Assembly (NCBI RefSeq): GCF_003258945.1
Contig: NZ_QLIX01000002.1
Location: 248,843-312,842, forward strand
Direction: 5' to 3'
DNA from: Roseicella frigidaeris
GTDB taxonomy: Bacteria > Pseudomonadota > Alphaproteobacteria > Acetobacterales > Acetobacteraceae
DNA length: 64,000 bases
This document shows, piece by piece, positions 8,644 to 17,559 of this stretch (position 1 is the stretch's first letter; each line of letters starts with the position of its first letter). The notes under the pieces are model-generated. The model saw only the letters and a list, made by a program, of their open reading frames with translations, was not told the origin of the DNA and made no database searches. The position numbers and the translations under genes are program-made.

Positions 8644-9171
8644 TCAGCCGGGGCGGCGCTGCACCGCCTCGGCCTGCTCGATCAGGCGATCGCCCTCCGG
8701 CCCGGTCAGCCGGCCGTCGAGCTCCTGCACCGTCGGGCGCCTGGCGGCGCACCATTCCTCGCGCTCGGTCTTGCGCGACCGGCCATCGAAGCGGGGCGGC
8801 GCCATGGCGCGCAGGAAGGCGTCGCGGGCCGGGACGCCGCCGCGCGATTGCTGCCAGGCGATCGCCGCGACCTCGATCCGGGCCGCCCGGTCCTGCGCCC
8901 CTTGCGAGAGCGGGATGCCGCAGAGATGCGCCGCGCGGACCAGCATGCCGATGCCGGAGGCGCGCGACGCGAAGGCCTCCGGGTCGGCGGCGGGCGCCGC
9001 CGGCAGGCCGAGCCCGGTGCAGGCGGCGAGCAGCAGCATCGGCAGGGCGCCGCGCAGGGCCCGGCCGAGGGATCGCTGACCAGGGGATCGCTGACCAAGG
9101 GATCGCTGATCAGGGGCCTGCCGGCCCGGGCGGCGCGGCGCGGGGCCCGGCCGGTGGAGCATCTTGCCCAT
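8644..9171 (-). CDS. Secreted or lipoprotein-like hypothetical
   Basis: 175 residues, no family recognised. The hydrophobic segment ALPMLLLAAC (about 42-51) ends in a lipobox-like Cys. The mature region holds two or three more cysteines and a charged C-terminal half. Residues about 21-36 are built from the three 15-bp repeats at 9071-9115 (SLGQR/SPGQR). I take the ATG at 9171, five bases after the sugar kinase stop, where TAGGGCGG could be the ribosome site. An internal ATG at 9039 would start directly at the hydrophobic segment but has no visible ribosome site. Probably co-transcribed with eda and kdgK. Confidence 0.6.
   Translation of the reverse strand: MGKMLHRPGPAPRRPGRQAPDQRSLGQRSPGQRSLGRALRGALPMLLLAACTGLGLPAAPAADPEAFASRASGIGMLVRAAHLCGIPLSQGAQDRAARIEVAAIAWQQSRGGVPARDAFLRAMAPPRFDGRSRKTEREEWCAARRPTVQELDGRLTGPEGDRLIEQAEAVQRRPG
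9071..9115. repeat. 15-bp tandem repeat, three copies
   Basis: Three back-to-back units GATCGCTGACCAGGG with one or two changes each (9071-9085, 9086-9100, 9101-9115). The length keeps the frame of the overlapping hypothetical gene, adding five residues per unit. Confidence 0.85.
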
Positions 9172-9176
9172 CCGCC

Positions 9177-10118
9177 CTACGGCGCCCCTGCCAGCAGGGC
9201 CCGCACCGCCGCCGGGCGCGGCAGCGGCGCCACCGCGCCGTAGCCGGTCGTCGAGAGGGCGGCGCAGGCATTGGCGTAGCGGGCCGCCGAGACCGCGTCG
9301 TCGCCGGCGAGCAGCCGGGCGAGCAGGGCGCCGGCGAAGGCATCCCCGGCCCCGGTCGCATCCACCGCCGCCACCCGGTGCGGCGCGATCCGCACGCGCT
9401 CCGCCCCGGCGCTGGCGACCATCACCCCCTCCCGGCCCAGCTTCAGCAGCACCAGCGGGCAGCCCAGCCGCAGGTAGAAGTCGGCGATGGCGTCCGGCGC
9501 CTCCAGCCCGGTCAGCGCGCGGGCGTCGTCGAGCGAGGGCAGGGCGATGTCGGCCTGGGCGATGGCGGCGTGGATCACCGCCGCGGCGCGCGCCGCCGGC
9601 CAGAGCGAGGCGCGGAGGTTGGTGTCGTAGGAGAGCTTCACCCCGGCCGATTTGGCGATGGCGATGGCATGGAAGACCGCGTCGCAGGCGCTGGTCGAGA
9701 TCGCCTGGCTGATGCCCGAGACATGCAGGATGCGGGCCTTGCGGATGGCCTCCTCCGGCACGTCGCGCGGGCCGTAGCGGCTGGCGGCGCTGTTGCTGCG
9801 GTAGAAGGTGAAGGCATGGCCATCCGCGTCGTGGGTGACGACGTAGAGGCCGGTCGGCGCCTCCGGGTCGCGGCGGACGGTGCCGGCATCCACCCCCTCG
9901 GTCGCCCAGAGCCGGAGGAAGCTCTCGCCCGGCCGGTCCGTGCCGATGGCGGTGACATAGCCGACGCGGGCGCCCTGGCGGGCGGCGCAGATCGCGGCGT
10001 TGCTGGTGTCGCCGCCATGCCCCTCGAGATAGAGGACGCGGCCATCCGGGCCGGGCTTCTGGGCGTTCAGCTCCAGCATCGGCTCGCCCATGCAGAGCAG
10101 CTCGGGCGGGGCGCTCAT
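9177..10118 (-). CDS. kdgK: 2-keto-3-deoxygluconate kinase (PfkB family)
   Basis: 313 residues. It phosphorylates 2-keto-3-deoxygluconate to KDPG, the substrate of the adjacent aldolase. PfkB signatures seen: the N-terminal GGDTSNAA region (about 35-42) and the C-terminal DATGAGDAFAGALL with the catalytic Asp in GAGD (about 250-263). The ATG at 10118 overlaps the aldolase stop by four bases, giving translational coupling. The aldolase neighbour makes KDG a better guess than ribose or fructose. Confidence 0.88.
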   Translation of the reverse strand: MSAPPELLCMGEPMLELNAQKPGPDGRVLYLEGHGGDTSNAAICAARQGARVGYVTAIGTDRPGESFLRLWATEGVDAGTVRRDPEAPTGLYVVTHDADGHAFTFYRSNSAASRYGPRDVPEEAIRKARILHVSGISQAISTSACDAVFHAIAIAKSAGVKLSYDTNLRASLWPAARAAAVIHAAIAQADIALPSLDDARALTGLEAPDAIADFYLRLGCPLVLLKLGREGVMVASAGAERVRIAPHRVAAVDATGAGDAFAGALLARLLAGDDAVSAARYANACAALSTTGYGAVAPLPRPAAVRALLAGAP

Positions 10119-10744
10119 GCCTGCATCAGCCCGAGCGCGTCGCGGGCCGCGCGCTGGATCGCCGGCTTGTCGCCGGCGGCGATGCGGGCCTCGTCCACCA
10201 GCTTGCCGCCGATGCCGACGAAGGCGGCGCCGGCCGCGAGATAGGCCGGCGCGTTCGCCGCATCGACGCCGCCGGTCGGGCAGAACACCGCCTCGGGGAA
10301 GACCGCGCGCAGCGCCTTCACATGCCCCGGCCCGCCGGCCGAGCTGGCGGGGAAGATCTTCACCACATCGGCGCCGGCGGCGAGCGCGGCGCGGATCTCG
10401 GTCGGGGTCATCGCGCCGGGCATGGCGCAGGCGCCGCCGGCGCGGGCGACCGCGATGACCTCGGGATCGGTCCAGGGGGTGACCAGGAAGCGCGCCCCGG
10501 CCTGCAGGCAGGCCTCGGCCGTCCGGGCATCCGGCACCGTGCCGGCGCCGACCAGCAGCCCGGGCTCGGCGGCCATCTCGCGGATCAGCGGCAGGGCATC
10601 GGGGATGGTGAGGGTGATCTCGAGGATCGCCATCCCCGCCTCGCGCAGCCAGGCACAGGCGGTGGCGGCCAATTGCGGCGTCGAGGTGCGGATCACCGGC
10701 ACCACGCGGGCCCGGCGCAGGTCGGGGATGAGCGGATGGGTCAT
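10115..10744 (-). CDS. eda: KDPG/KHG aldolase
   Basis: 209 residues from the chosen start. It cleaves 2-keto-3-deoxy-6-phosphogluconate to pyruvate and glyceraldehyde-3-phosphate. The Schiff-base lysine K129 lies in VVKIFPA. E42 in ILEITL and the GAGTV phosphate-site motif are present, at positions matching the E. coli enzyme. The ATG at 10744 has GGAGG five bases upstream; the earlier in-frame ATG at 10765 does not. It is the first gene of the eda-kdgK-hypothetical operon, a compact KDG-degrading module. Confidence 0.92.
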   Translation of the reverse strand: MTHPLIPDLRRARVVPVIRTSTPQLAATACAWLREAGMAILEITLTIPDALPLIREMAAEPGLLVGAGTVPDARTAEACLQAGARFLVTPWTDPEVIAVARAGGACAMPGAMTPTEIRAALAAGADVVKIFPASSAGGPGHVKALRAVFPEAVFCPTGGVDAANAPAYLAAGAAFVGIGGKLVDEARIAAGDKPAIQRAARDALGLMQA

Positions 10745-10834
10745 GGCGGCCTCCCTGCGGCCCATCCTGCGGCGAAGCGCCGCGCCGGACCAGGGGCCAC
10801 GCCGTTGCGGCCCCCGGCCGGGGTCAGCCCGGGG

Positions 10835-11116
10835 TCAGCCAGGGGGCTGGCCGAGCCAGGCGCTGGCCCGGCGCTCCAGCGCGCGCGCCTCCTCGCCGGC
10901 GGCCGCGGCCGTGGCGCCGGCGGCCTCCAGCTCGGCGCGGTAGCGCGCCACCGAGTGGTCCAGCCCCCGGACGCTGCCGGCGAACTCGCGCAGCGCGGCG
11001 CGCCAGGCGGCGACCTCGGCGTCCTGCGTCTGCAGCGCCGCCTCGAGGGAACGCAGGGCCAGGCGCAGGCGATCGTCCGGGCGGCTCGGGAAGGCGATGA
11101 TCCGGGCCTCGGTCAT
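10835..11116 (-). CDS. Small hypothetical with coiled-coil propensity
   Basis: 93 residues, mostly Ala, Glu, Arg and Leu in helical heptad-like spacing, without cysteine and without signal or membrane segment. It starts MTEARIIAFPSRP. A GGAGAG site lies about nine bases before the ATG. No family recognised. It is on the same strand as eda, 90 bases upstream of it. An 11-bp direct repeat (CGGGGTCAGCC, twice) lies at its 3' end. Coding status rests on frame integrity, codon bias and ribosome site. Confidence 0.6.
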   Translation of the reverse strand: MTEARIIAFPSRPDDRLRLALRSLEAALQTQDAEVAAWRAALREFAGSVRGLDHSVARYRAELEAAGATAAAAGEEARALERRASAWLGQPPG

Positions 11117-11607
11117 GCGGCGGCTCTCTCCGGGGGTGTCTCAAAAACCATGACGGATTTCATAACGATCCGGGGCCGATGGCGAAGCCACAAGCCCGTC
11201 AGACGGCGCGGCGGCGGTCTCACGCGGATGCGCGCACGGGTCGCCGGGGCGGCGGCGGAGGGCATGCGCGGCAGGCCGCCCTGCCGCCCCGGATCCCTGT
11301 TCGCGGGGCGAATTCACGCATCCGGCGTTCGGTCGCCGCCGCGATCGGCCCTATCCCCCGGCCGGTCGACGGCCTAGACCACGATCCGCTCGCGCCGGCT
11401 CGCGGACCATGGTCCAGCGCGGCGTTTGGTCGCGTGGGTCACGCCTTCGGTGAGGCCACCCCAGGCGATCACACTTCGAGAGCAAACCCCGTTCGAGGGG
11501 ACACACGCGAACGGGTGAAGATGCTCTGACAACAATAGCCTTGGGCGCTTCCCCTGAACCGGCGTTCACGGGAGGCGCCCTGGAAGCCGCACGGGAGCGG
11601 GGCAGCG
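11117..11607. other. 491-base gene-free stretch
   Basis: The only gap above 300 bases. The part near 11137-11170 is less GC-rich and could hold the promoter of the minus-strand 93-residue gene. 11171-11370 shows no conserved frame. 11373-11552 is a palindromic mosaic repeat, copy A, described separately. The CorC gene starts at 11608. Confidence 0.7.
11373..11552 (+). repeat. Mosaic palindromic repeat, copy A
   Basis: Three modules related to the copy at 54811. Module 1 (11374-11416) is CTAGACCACGATCCGCTC followed by GCGGACCATGGTC, an imperfect palindrome. Module 3 (about 11422-11450) has GCGTG-GGT-CACGC and CGCCTTCGG. Module 2 is a 28-nt hairpin core at 11488-11515 (CCCGTTCG pairing with CGAACGGG) flanked by GAGAGCA and GATGCTCTGA. 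The order here is 1-3-2, whereas the 54811 copy has 1-2-3. Confidence 0.8.
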
Positions 11608-12915
11608 ATGGGCGTTTGGGTCGAGATCGGGATCATCCTGCTGCTGGTCGTGCTGAACGGCGCCTTCGCGCTGAGCGAGCTGGCCATCGTCTCGGCGCGG
11701 CGGGTCCGGCTGCTGGCCCTGCAGCGGCGGGGCAGCCCCGGCGCCGCGGCCGCCCTGTCCCTGGCCGAGGACCCGCAGCGCTTCCTGCCGACGGTGCAGA
11801 TCGGCATCAGCCTGGTCGGCATCCTGGCCGGCGTCTTCGGCGGCGCCCGGCTGGCCGGCCCGCTCGGCGAGGCGCTGCGGCGGATCCCCGGCCTCGCCCC
11901 CTTCGCCAACGAGGCCGGCTTCGCGCTGGTGGTCGTCGCCATCGCCTATGCCAACCTGATCCTCGGCGAGCTGGTGCCGAAGCAGCTCGCGCTGCGCGAC
12001 CCGGAGCGCTACGCCGTCGCCGTGGCGCGGCCGATGGCGCTGCTGGCGCGCATCACCGGGCCCATCGTCTGGGTGCTCTCGCGCTCCTCCGCCCTCGTCC
12101 TCCGGCTCTTCGGCGCGCATCGGCCGCAGGAGCAGTCGGTGACCGAGGAGGAGGTGAAGGCGGTGGTCGCCGAGGGCGCCGATTCCGGCGCGCTCGAGCA
12201 CGAGGAGCGGCACATGATCGAGCGGGTGCTGCGCCTGGCCGACAAGCCGGTGCGCGCCCTGATGACGCCGCGCAACGACGTCGCCTGGATCGACCGCCGC
12301 GCCGGGTCCGACGAGATCCGCGCGGCGCTGCGCCGGCAGGACGTCAACCGCTTCGTCGTCGCCGACCGGCGCATCGACAACGTGGTCGGCGTGGTGGCGG
12401 CGAAGGACCTGCTCGACCAGGTGCTGGACGGCGCGACGCTCTCCATCGCCCGGGCGCAGCGCCAGGCGCTGGTGCTGCCCGACAGCCTGCCGGCGATCGA
12501 CGCGCTGGAGCGGATGCGGCACGACCCGGTGGGCCTCGCCCTGGTGCTCGACGAGTATGGCAGCTTCGAGGGGGTGGTGACGACCGCCGACCTGCTGGAG
12601 GCGATCGTCGGCGAGCTGGGCCCGCAGGAGGAGCCGAACAAGCCCGGCGAGACGGTGACGCGCGCCGATGGCAGCCTGCTGCTCGACGGCATGATGCCGA
12701 GCGACGAGCTGCGGGCGCAGCTCGACCTGCCGGAGCTGCCCTATCACGGCACCTACCACACGGTGGCGGGGCTGATGCTGGCGCTGCTGCGGCGGGTGCC
12801 GCGGGAGGGCGACCGGATCGTTTGGGCGGGCTGGCGCTTCGAGATCGTCGATATGGACGGCAGGCGGGTGGACAAGGTGCTGGCCAGCCGGGACGAGGCG
12901 GCGCCCGTCGCCTGA
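11608..12915 (+). CDS. Hemolysin-family/CorC-type transporter (DUF21-CBS-CorC_HlyC)
   Basis: 435 residues. The N-terminal DUF21 membrane domain (about 1-190) has hydrophobic segments near 4-24, 62-82 and 98-125 and the motif NGAFALSELAIVSARR. A CBS pair (about 200-335) includes MTPRNDVAWID and VGVVAAKDLL. The C-terminal CorC_HlyC domain (about 345-430) begins TRADGSLLLDGMMP. Related proteins move Mg2+ or Co2+. It lies just downstream of repeat copy A and is convergent with the phosphoribosyltransferase. Confidence 0.9.
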   Translation: MGVWVEIGIILLLVVLNGAFALSELAIVSARRVRLLALQRRGSPGAAAALSLAEDPQRFLPTVQIGISLVGILAGVFGGARLAGPLGEALRRIPGLAPFANEAGFALVVVAIAYANLILGELVPKQLALRDPERYAVAVARPMALLARITGPIVWVLSRSSALVLRLFGAHRPQEQSVTEEEVKAVVAEGADSGALEHEERHMIERVLRLADKPVRALMTPRNDVAWIDRRAGSDEIRAALRRQDVNRFVVADRRIDNVVGVVAAKDLLDQVLDGATLSIARAQRQALVLPDSLPAIDALERMRHDPVGLALVLDEYGSFEGVVTTADLLEAIVGELGPQEEPNKPGETVTRADGSLLLDGMMPSDELRAQLDLPELPYHGTYHTVAGLMLALLRRVPREGDRIVWAGWRFEIVDMDGRRVDKVLASRDEAAPVA

Positions 12916-12931
12916 GCGGGCGGCCCGGGCG

Positions 12932-13414
12932 CTACCGCTGGCCGCTGCGGGCGATCGGCGCCACGAATTGCGCCTCCGTGTCCCAGGGGAACAGGATCCA
13001 GGTGTCCTGGCTCACCTCGGTGACGAAGGTGTCGACCAGCGGCCGGCCCTTCGGCTTGGCGTAGACCGTGGCGAAATGCGCCTTCGGCAGCAGGGCGCGC
13101 ACCACCCGCGCCGTGGTGCCGGTATCGACCAGGTCGTCCACGATCAGCCAGCCCTCGCCGGCCCCGGCGATGGCCGCGGCGGGCGGCTTCACCACCGCCG
13201 GCTGGCCGCGCTGCTCCTCGTTGTAGGTGACGACCGAGACCGTCTCGATCAGCCGCGCCTCCAGCTCGCGGGCGACGATCGCCGCCGGGATCAACCCGCC
13301 CCGGGTGATGGCGACGATGCCGTGGAAGGGCCCGCGCTCCACCAGCCGCCAGGCCAGCGCCTTGCTGTCGCGGTGCAGCTGGTCCCAGCTGACGGTGTAG
13401 TAGCGCTCCGCCAT
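12932..13414 (-). CDS. gpt: Xanthine phosphoribosyltransferase
   Basis: 160 residues. It salvages xanthine, and often guanine or hypoxanthine, with PRPP to the nucleotide. The PRPP-binding motif [14 protein letters not shown] (about 91-104) and the early [13 protein letters not shown] are clear. The ATG at 13414 starts [16 protein letters not shown], matching the family. It comes one base after the csaA stop (TGAGATG), so the two are coupled; an in-frame ATG at 13435 would overlap csaA. Confidence 0.92.
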   Translation of the reverse strand: MAERYYTVSWDQLHRDSKALAWRLVERGPFHGIVAITRGGLIPAAIVARELEARLIETVSVVTYNEEQRGQPAVVKPPAAAIAGAGEGWLIVDDLVDTGTTARVVRALLPKAHFATVYAKPKGRPLVDTFVTEVSQDTWILFPWDTEAQFVAPIARSGQR

Positions 13415-13415
13415 C

Positions 13416-13757
13416 TCAGAACATCCTGCCGCCATCGGGGACCTTGAGGTCGGGGCGGAGCAGCACCACCGCGCCGTTCTCGTCCGGCAGGCCGAGCACC
13501 AGCACCTCGCTGAGGAAGGGCCCGATCCGCCGGGGCGGCAGGTTCACCACGCCGAGCACCTGCCGGCCGATGAGCTGGTCGCAGGCATAGTGCACGGTGA
13601 TCTGGGCCGAGGACTGCTTCACCCCGAGCGGCGCGCCGAAATCCACCCAGAGCTGGTAGGCGGGCTTGCGCGCCGCAGGGAAGGGCCGGGCATCGACGAT
13701 CGTGCCCACCCGGATCTCGACCTGCTCGAAGGCGTCTATGCCGATCGTGTCCACCAT
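13416..13757 (-). CDS. csaA: tRNA-binding domain protein CsaA
   Basis: 113 residues, the usual size of this single-domain OB-fold protein. Motifs: [35 protein letters not shown] and [13 protein letters not shown]. CsaA is reported to bind tRNA and to have export-related chaperone activity; its physiological role is uncertain. The ATG at 13757 ([12 protein letters not shown]) fits homologs; the longer open frame to 13886 is unlikely. It is the first gene of csaA-gpt and divergent from the second gamma-glutamyltransferase. Confidence 0.9.
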   Translation of the reverse strand: MVDTIGIDAFEQVEIRVGTIVDARPFPAARKPAYQLWVDFGAPLGVKQSSAQITVHYACDQLIGRQVLGVVNLPPRRIGPFLSEVLVLGLPDENGAVVLLRPDLKVPDGGRMF

Positions 13758-13885
13758 GCTGGCGGCATAGACCCTCGGCCCGGCGCAGGGAAGGCCCGGG
13801 TTGCCGCCGGCGCGGCTGCATGCGAGAGGAACCTGCCCGGCCCGGCGGCCATCGCCGCCCCGCCGCGCATCACCTCCCCAGGCCA

Positions 13886-13927
13886 CGGACCCGGGGGCGC
13901 GGACCCAGGGGCGCGGACCCAGGGCAC
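13886..13927. repeat. 14-bp tandem repeat, three copies
   Basis: Units CGGACCCGGGGGCG, CGGACCCAGGGGCG and CGGACCCAGGGCAC lie back to back in the divergent csaA/ggt intergenic region, ending 17 bases before the ggt ATG. Confidence 0.85.
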
Positions 13928-13944
13928 GGAGAGCGGACGACCCG

Positions 13945-15558
13945 ATGAAGCGCGATTTCCACGCCCCCGGCCGCAGCGCCGTCTATGGCGCCGCCGGCAT
14001 GGCCGCGACCTCGATGCCGATCGCGACCTTCACCGCGCTCGAGGTGCTGCGGGGCGGCGGCAACGCGCTCGACGCCGCCATCGCCGCCGCCGCCGTGCTG
14101 GCGGTGGTGGAGCCGCAGAGCACCGGCATCGGCGGCGACTGCTTCTGCCTCTACGCCCCGGCCGGGACGGGCAAGGTGGTCGCCATCAACGGCAGCGGCC
14201 GGGCGCCGGCGGCGGCGACGCCCGAGGCGCTGCGGTCGGCGGGCGTCGACCGGCTGGTGAACACCTCGCCGCATGTGGTGACCATCCCCGGCGCCATCTC
14301 GGCCTGGGACCTGCTCAACCGCACCTATGGCCGCAAGCCGCTCGGCGAGTTGCTGCAACCGGCGATCCGCTGCGCCGAGGAGGGCTTTCCGGTGCATGCC
14401 CGCGTCGCGCTCGACTGGCGCGACGCCGCCGACAAGCTGCGCGGCAACCCGGCCGCCGCCCGGCATTTCCTGGTCGACGGCGCGGCGCCCGGCATCGGCC
14501 ACCGCTTCCGGCAGCCGGCGCTCGGCCGGACGCTCCGCGCCATCGCCGAGCGGGGGGCGCGGGCCTTCTACGAGGGCGAGATCGCGGCCGACATGGTGGC
14601 GGCGCTCCGCGCCCTCGGCGGCTTGCACACCGAGGCGGATTTCCACCGCGGCCTGACCGGGGCCGAGTTCGTCGAGCCGATCAAGGCTTCCTGGCGCGGC
14701 ATGGAGGTCTATCAGTGCCCGCCGAACGGCAGCGGCCTGCATGTGCTGCAGATCCTTGGCATCCTCGGCGGCCTGGAGACGCCGGAGGGGGGGCCGCTCA
14801 GCGCCGAGCGCTACCACCGCCACATCGAGGCGGCGCGCCTCGTCTACCGCGACCGCGACGCCTTCCTCGCCGATCCGGCGCAGGTGGAGGTGCCGGTGGC
14901 GCGGCTGACCGACCCGGCCTATCTGGCGCGGCTGCGCGGCCTGATCCGCGACGACCGGGCGATGCCGGAGATGCCGCCGGCCGGCGAGTCCGACTGGGCC
15001 CGGCACAAGGACACGGTCTATCTCTGCGTGGTGGACGGGGAGGGCAATGCCTGCTCCTTCATCAACAGCCTGTTCCAGAGCTTCGGCTCCGGCATCCTGG
15101 CCGAGGGCTCGGGGGTGATGCTGCACAACCGCGGCTTCGGCTTCCGGCTGCAGGAGGGGCACCCGAACTGCATCGCCCCGAACAAGCGGCCGATGCACAC
15201 CATCATCCCCGGCATGGTGATGCGGAACGGCGAGGCGATCATGCCCTATGGCGTGATGGGCGGGCATTTCCAGCCCATGGGCCAGACCCTGTTCCTCGCC
15301 AATCACTTCGAATTCGGCCTCGACGTGCAGGAGGCGCTCGATTGCCCGCGCCTCTTCCCCGCGCCCGGCGCCGGCCCGGTCGAGGTGGAGCGCGGCGTGC
15401 CGAGCGCGGTGATCGACCGCCTCTCGCGGCTCGGCCATCCGGTGAAGCTCGTGGAGAAGCCGCATGGCGGCGGCCAGGCGATCCTGATCGACCGCAAGGC
15501 GGGCATCCTCATCGGCGGCAGCGATCCGCGCAAGGATGGCTGCGCCCTCGGCTTCTGA
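13945..15558 (+). CDS. Gamma-glutamyltransferase family protein, apparently cytoplasmic
   Basis: 537 residues. Family N-terminus GGGNALDAAIAAAAVLAVVEP at about 37-57 (given here only as a landmark) and IGGDCFCLY. The N-terminal nucleophile Thr is at about 357 in KDTVYLCVVD, and PNKRPMHTIIP is the substrate-site loop. There is no signal peptide, unlike classical periplasmic enzymes, so it may act inside the cell on a glutamyl amide or as a glutaryl-7-ACA-acylase-like enzyme. It is followed seven bases later by a macro-domain gene, then an amidase in ATGA overlap, making a three-gene unit. Confidence 0.9.
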   Translation: MKRDFHAPGRSAVYGAAGMAATSMPIATFTALEVLRGGGNALDAAIAAAAVLAVVEPQSTGIGGDCFCLYAPAGTGKVVAINGSGRAPAAATPEALRSAGVDRLVNTSPHVVTIPGAISAWDLLNRTYGRKPLGELLQPAIRCAEEGFPVHARVALDWRDAADKLRGNPAAARHFLVDGAAPGIGHRFRQPALGRTLRAIAERGARAFYEGEIAADMVAALRALGGLHTEADFHRGLTGAEFVEPIKASWRGMEVYQCPPNGSGLHVLQILGILGGLETPEGGPLSAERYHRHIEAARLVYRDRDAFLADPAQVEVPVARLTDPAYLARLRGLIRDDRAMPEMPPAGESDWARHKDTVYLCVVDGEGNACSFINSLFQSFGSGILAEGSGVMLHNRGFGFRLQEGHPNCIAPNKRPMHTIIPGMVMRNGEAIMPYGVMGGHFQPMGQTLFLANHFEFGLDVQEALDCPRLFPAPGAGPVEVERGVPSAVIDRLSRLGHPVKLVEKPHGGGQAILIDRKAGILIGGSDPRKDGCALGF

Positions 15559-15565
15559 GGCGGCC

Positions 15566-16066
15566 ATGCCGCTGCGGGCGGTCCGGGCCGACATCACGAC
15601 CCTGGCGGTGGATGCCATCGTCAACGCCGCCAATTTCGGGTTGCGCGGCGGCGGCGGGGTGGATGGCGCGATCCACCGCGCGGCCGGGCCCGAGCTGCTC
15701 GCCGCCTGCCGCGCCCTCGGCGGCTGCCCGACCGGCCAGGCGCGGCTCACCCCCGGCTTCCGCCTGCCGGCGCGCTTCGTGATCCATGCGGTCGGCCCGG
15801 TCTGGCAGGGCGGCGGGGCGGGGGAGGCGGCGCTGCTCGCCGGCTGCTACCGCGCGGCCCTCGCCCTGCTGCGCGAGGCCGGCGGGCAGTCCATCGCCTT
15901 CCCGGCCATCTCGACCGGCGTCTACCGCTTCCCGCCCGACCGCGCCGCCGGCATCGCCGTCGCCACGGTGCGGGAGGCGCTCGCCCGGCATGGCGAGGCG
16001 GATGTCACCTTCGCCTGCTTCGACGCGGCGACCCTCTCCCTCTACGACAAGGAACTCGCGGCATGA
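15566..16066 (+). CDS. Macro-domain protein (O-acetyl-ADP-ribose deacetylase / ADP-ribose hydrolase type)
   Basis: 166 residues, a single macro domain. ADP-ribose-site motifs: ADITTLAVDAIVNAAN with the key Asn at about 24, GLRGGGGVDGAIHRAAG, and the phosphate loop AISTGVYRFP. These match MacroD-type enzymes that deacetylate O-acetyl-ADP-ribose and remove mono-ADP-ribose from proteins. The ATG at 15566 follows GAGG, which overlaps the upstream stop. Its place between a gamma-glutamyltransferase and an amidase is unusual. Confidence 0.92.
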   Translation: MPLRAVRADITTLAVDAIVNAANFGLRGGGGVDGAIHRAAGPELLAACRALGGCPTGQARLTPGFRLPARFVIHAVGPVWQGGGAGEAALLAGCYRAALALLREAGGQSIAFPAISTGVYRFPPDRAAGIAVATVREALARHGEADVTFACFDAATLSLYDKELAA

Positions 16067-17559
16067 CCGAGGCCTGCGATCTCAGCGCCGTGGCGGCGCG
16101 CCGCCTGATCGGGCGGAAGGCCCTCTCGCCGGTCGAGCTGCTGGAGAGCTGCCTCGCCCGCATCGAGGCGGTGAACCCGGCGGTGAACGCCATGGTGGCG
16201 ATGGACGTCCCGGCGGCGCAGGCGGCGGCGCGGCAGGCCGAGGTGGCGGTGATGCGGGGTGACGACCTTGGCCTGCTGCACGGCCTGCCGGTCGGGATCA
16301 AGGACCTGGAGGAGACGGCCGGGCTGCGCACCACCTATGGCAGCCCGATCTTCGCCGATCAGGTGCCGGCGCAGGATTGCGGCATGGTGGCCAATCTCCG
16401 CCGCGCCGGGGCGATCGTCATCGGCAAGACCAACACGCCGGAATTCGGCGCCGGCGCCAACACCCGCAACGCGGTGCATGGCGCGACCGGCAATCCCTTC
16501 GACCCCCGGCTCTCGGCGGCCGGCTCCTCGGGTGGCTCGGCCGTGGCGCTGGCGACCGGCATGGCGCCGCTCTGCTCCGGCTCCGACATGGGCGGCTCGC
16601 TGCGCAACCCGGCGGCCTTCTGCGGCATCCTCGGCTTCCGGCCGAGCGGCGGGCTGGTGCCGTCCGAGAAGCGGCCGCATGGCTGGTCCAATCTCGGCGT
16701 GCTCGGGCCGATGGCGCGCGACGTGCCGGATGCGGCGCTGATGCTCGCCGCCATGGCCTCGGACGATGCGCGCGACCCGCTCGCCTACACGCTGCATGCG
16801 AGGCCGGTGCGCGGCGAGCCGGCGTTGTTCCACCCGGTGCGGCAGATCGACCTCGCCTCGCTCCGCCTCGCCTGGTCGGAGGATTTCGGCGAGGCGCCGG
16901 TCGAGGGGGTGGTGCGCGAGGCCTTCCGGCGCGTCGTCCCCGCCGCGGCGCGGCTGTTCCGCGAGGGCGTCGCGGCGCATCCCGATTGCCGCGGCGCCGA
17001 CGAGGCCTTCCAGGTGCTACGGGCCGGCGTCTTCCTCGGCGCGCATCTCGAGAAGGTGCGGACCCGGCCGGCGGATGTCGGGCCGAATGTCCGCGTCAAT
17101 GTCGAGGAGGGGCTGGGCTACAGCCTCGAGGACCATGCCCGCGCCGCCTCGGCGCAGACCCGCATCTATCGCGGCTTCCAGGACTTCTTCGCCCGCCACG
17201 ACGTGCTGATCACCCCGGCCATCACCGTCAGCCCGCGCGACTGGCGCGAGCTCTACCCGGCCGAGATCGACGGCCAGCCGACCCGCAGCTACGTCCATTG
17301 GCTGGCGCTGGCCTATTACGTGACGCTGACCGGGCATCCGGCGGTCTGCCTGCCGGTCGGGCGCGACGCCAGGGGGATGCCCTTCGGCTTGCAGATCGTC
17401 GGGCCGCGCGGCGGCGATGCCTTCGTGCTCGGCGTCGCGGCGGCGCTGGAGGAGGCCTTCGCCGCCGATCCGGCGCTGGCCCGGCCGGTGCCCGACCTGG
17501 CGGCGCTGCGCGCGGCGGCGCCGATCCGCGGCATGGAGGGCTTCCTCGGCTTCGACTGA
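16063..17559 (+). CDS. Amidase signature family enzyme
   Basis: 498 residues. The Ser-cisSer-Lys triad is visible: K80 in VGIKD, S155 in AAGSSGGSA and the nucleophile S179 in SDMGGSLRNPA, at the spacing of characterised amidases. GatA would normally have gatB and gatC nearby. Their absence and the cluster with gamma-glutamyltransferase and macro domain suggest a catabolic amidase of unknown substrate. Starts in ATGA overlap with the macro-domain gene. Confidence 0.9.
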   Translation: MTEACDLSAVAARRLIGRKALSPVELLESCLARIEAVNPAVNAMVAMDVPAAQAAARQAEVAVMRGDDLGLLHGLPVGIKDLEETAGLRTTYGSPIFADQVPAQDCGMVANLRRAGAIVIGKTNTPEFGAGANTRNAVHGATGNPFDPRLSAAGSSGGSAVALATGMAPLCSGSDMGGSLRNPAAFCGILGFRPSGGLVPSEKRPHGWSNLGVLGPMARDVPDAALMLAAMASDDARDPLAYTLHARPVRGEPALFHPVRQIDLASLRLAWSEDFGEAPVEGVVREAFRRVVPAAARLFREGVAAHPDCRGADEAFQVLRAGVFLGAHLEKVRTRPADVGPNVRVNVEEGLGYSLEDHARAASAQTRIYRGFQDFFARHDVLITPAITVSPRDWRELYPAEIDGQPTRSYVHWLALAYYVTLTGHPAVCLPVGRDARGMPFGLQIVGPRGGDAFVLGVAAALEEAFAADPALARPVPDLAALRAAAPIRGMEGFLGFD

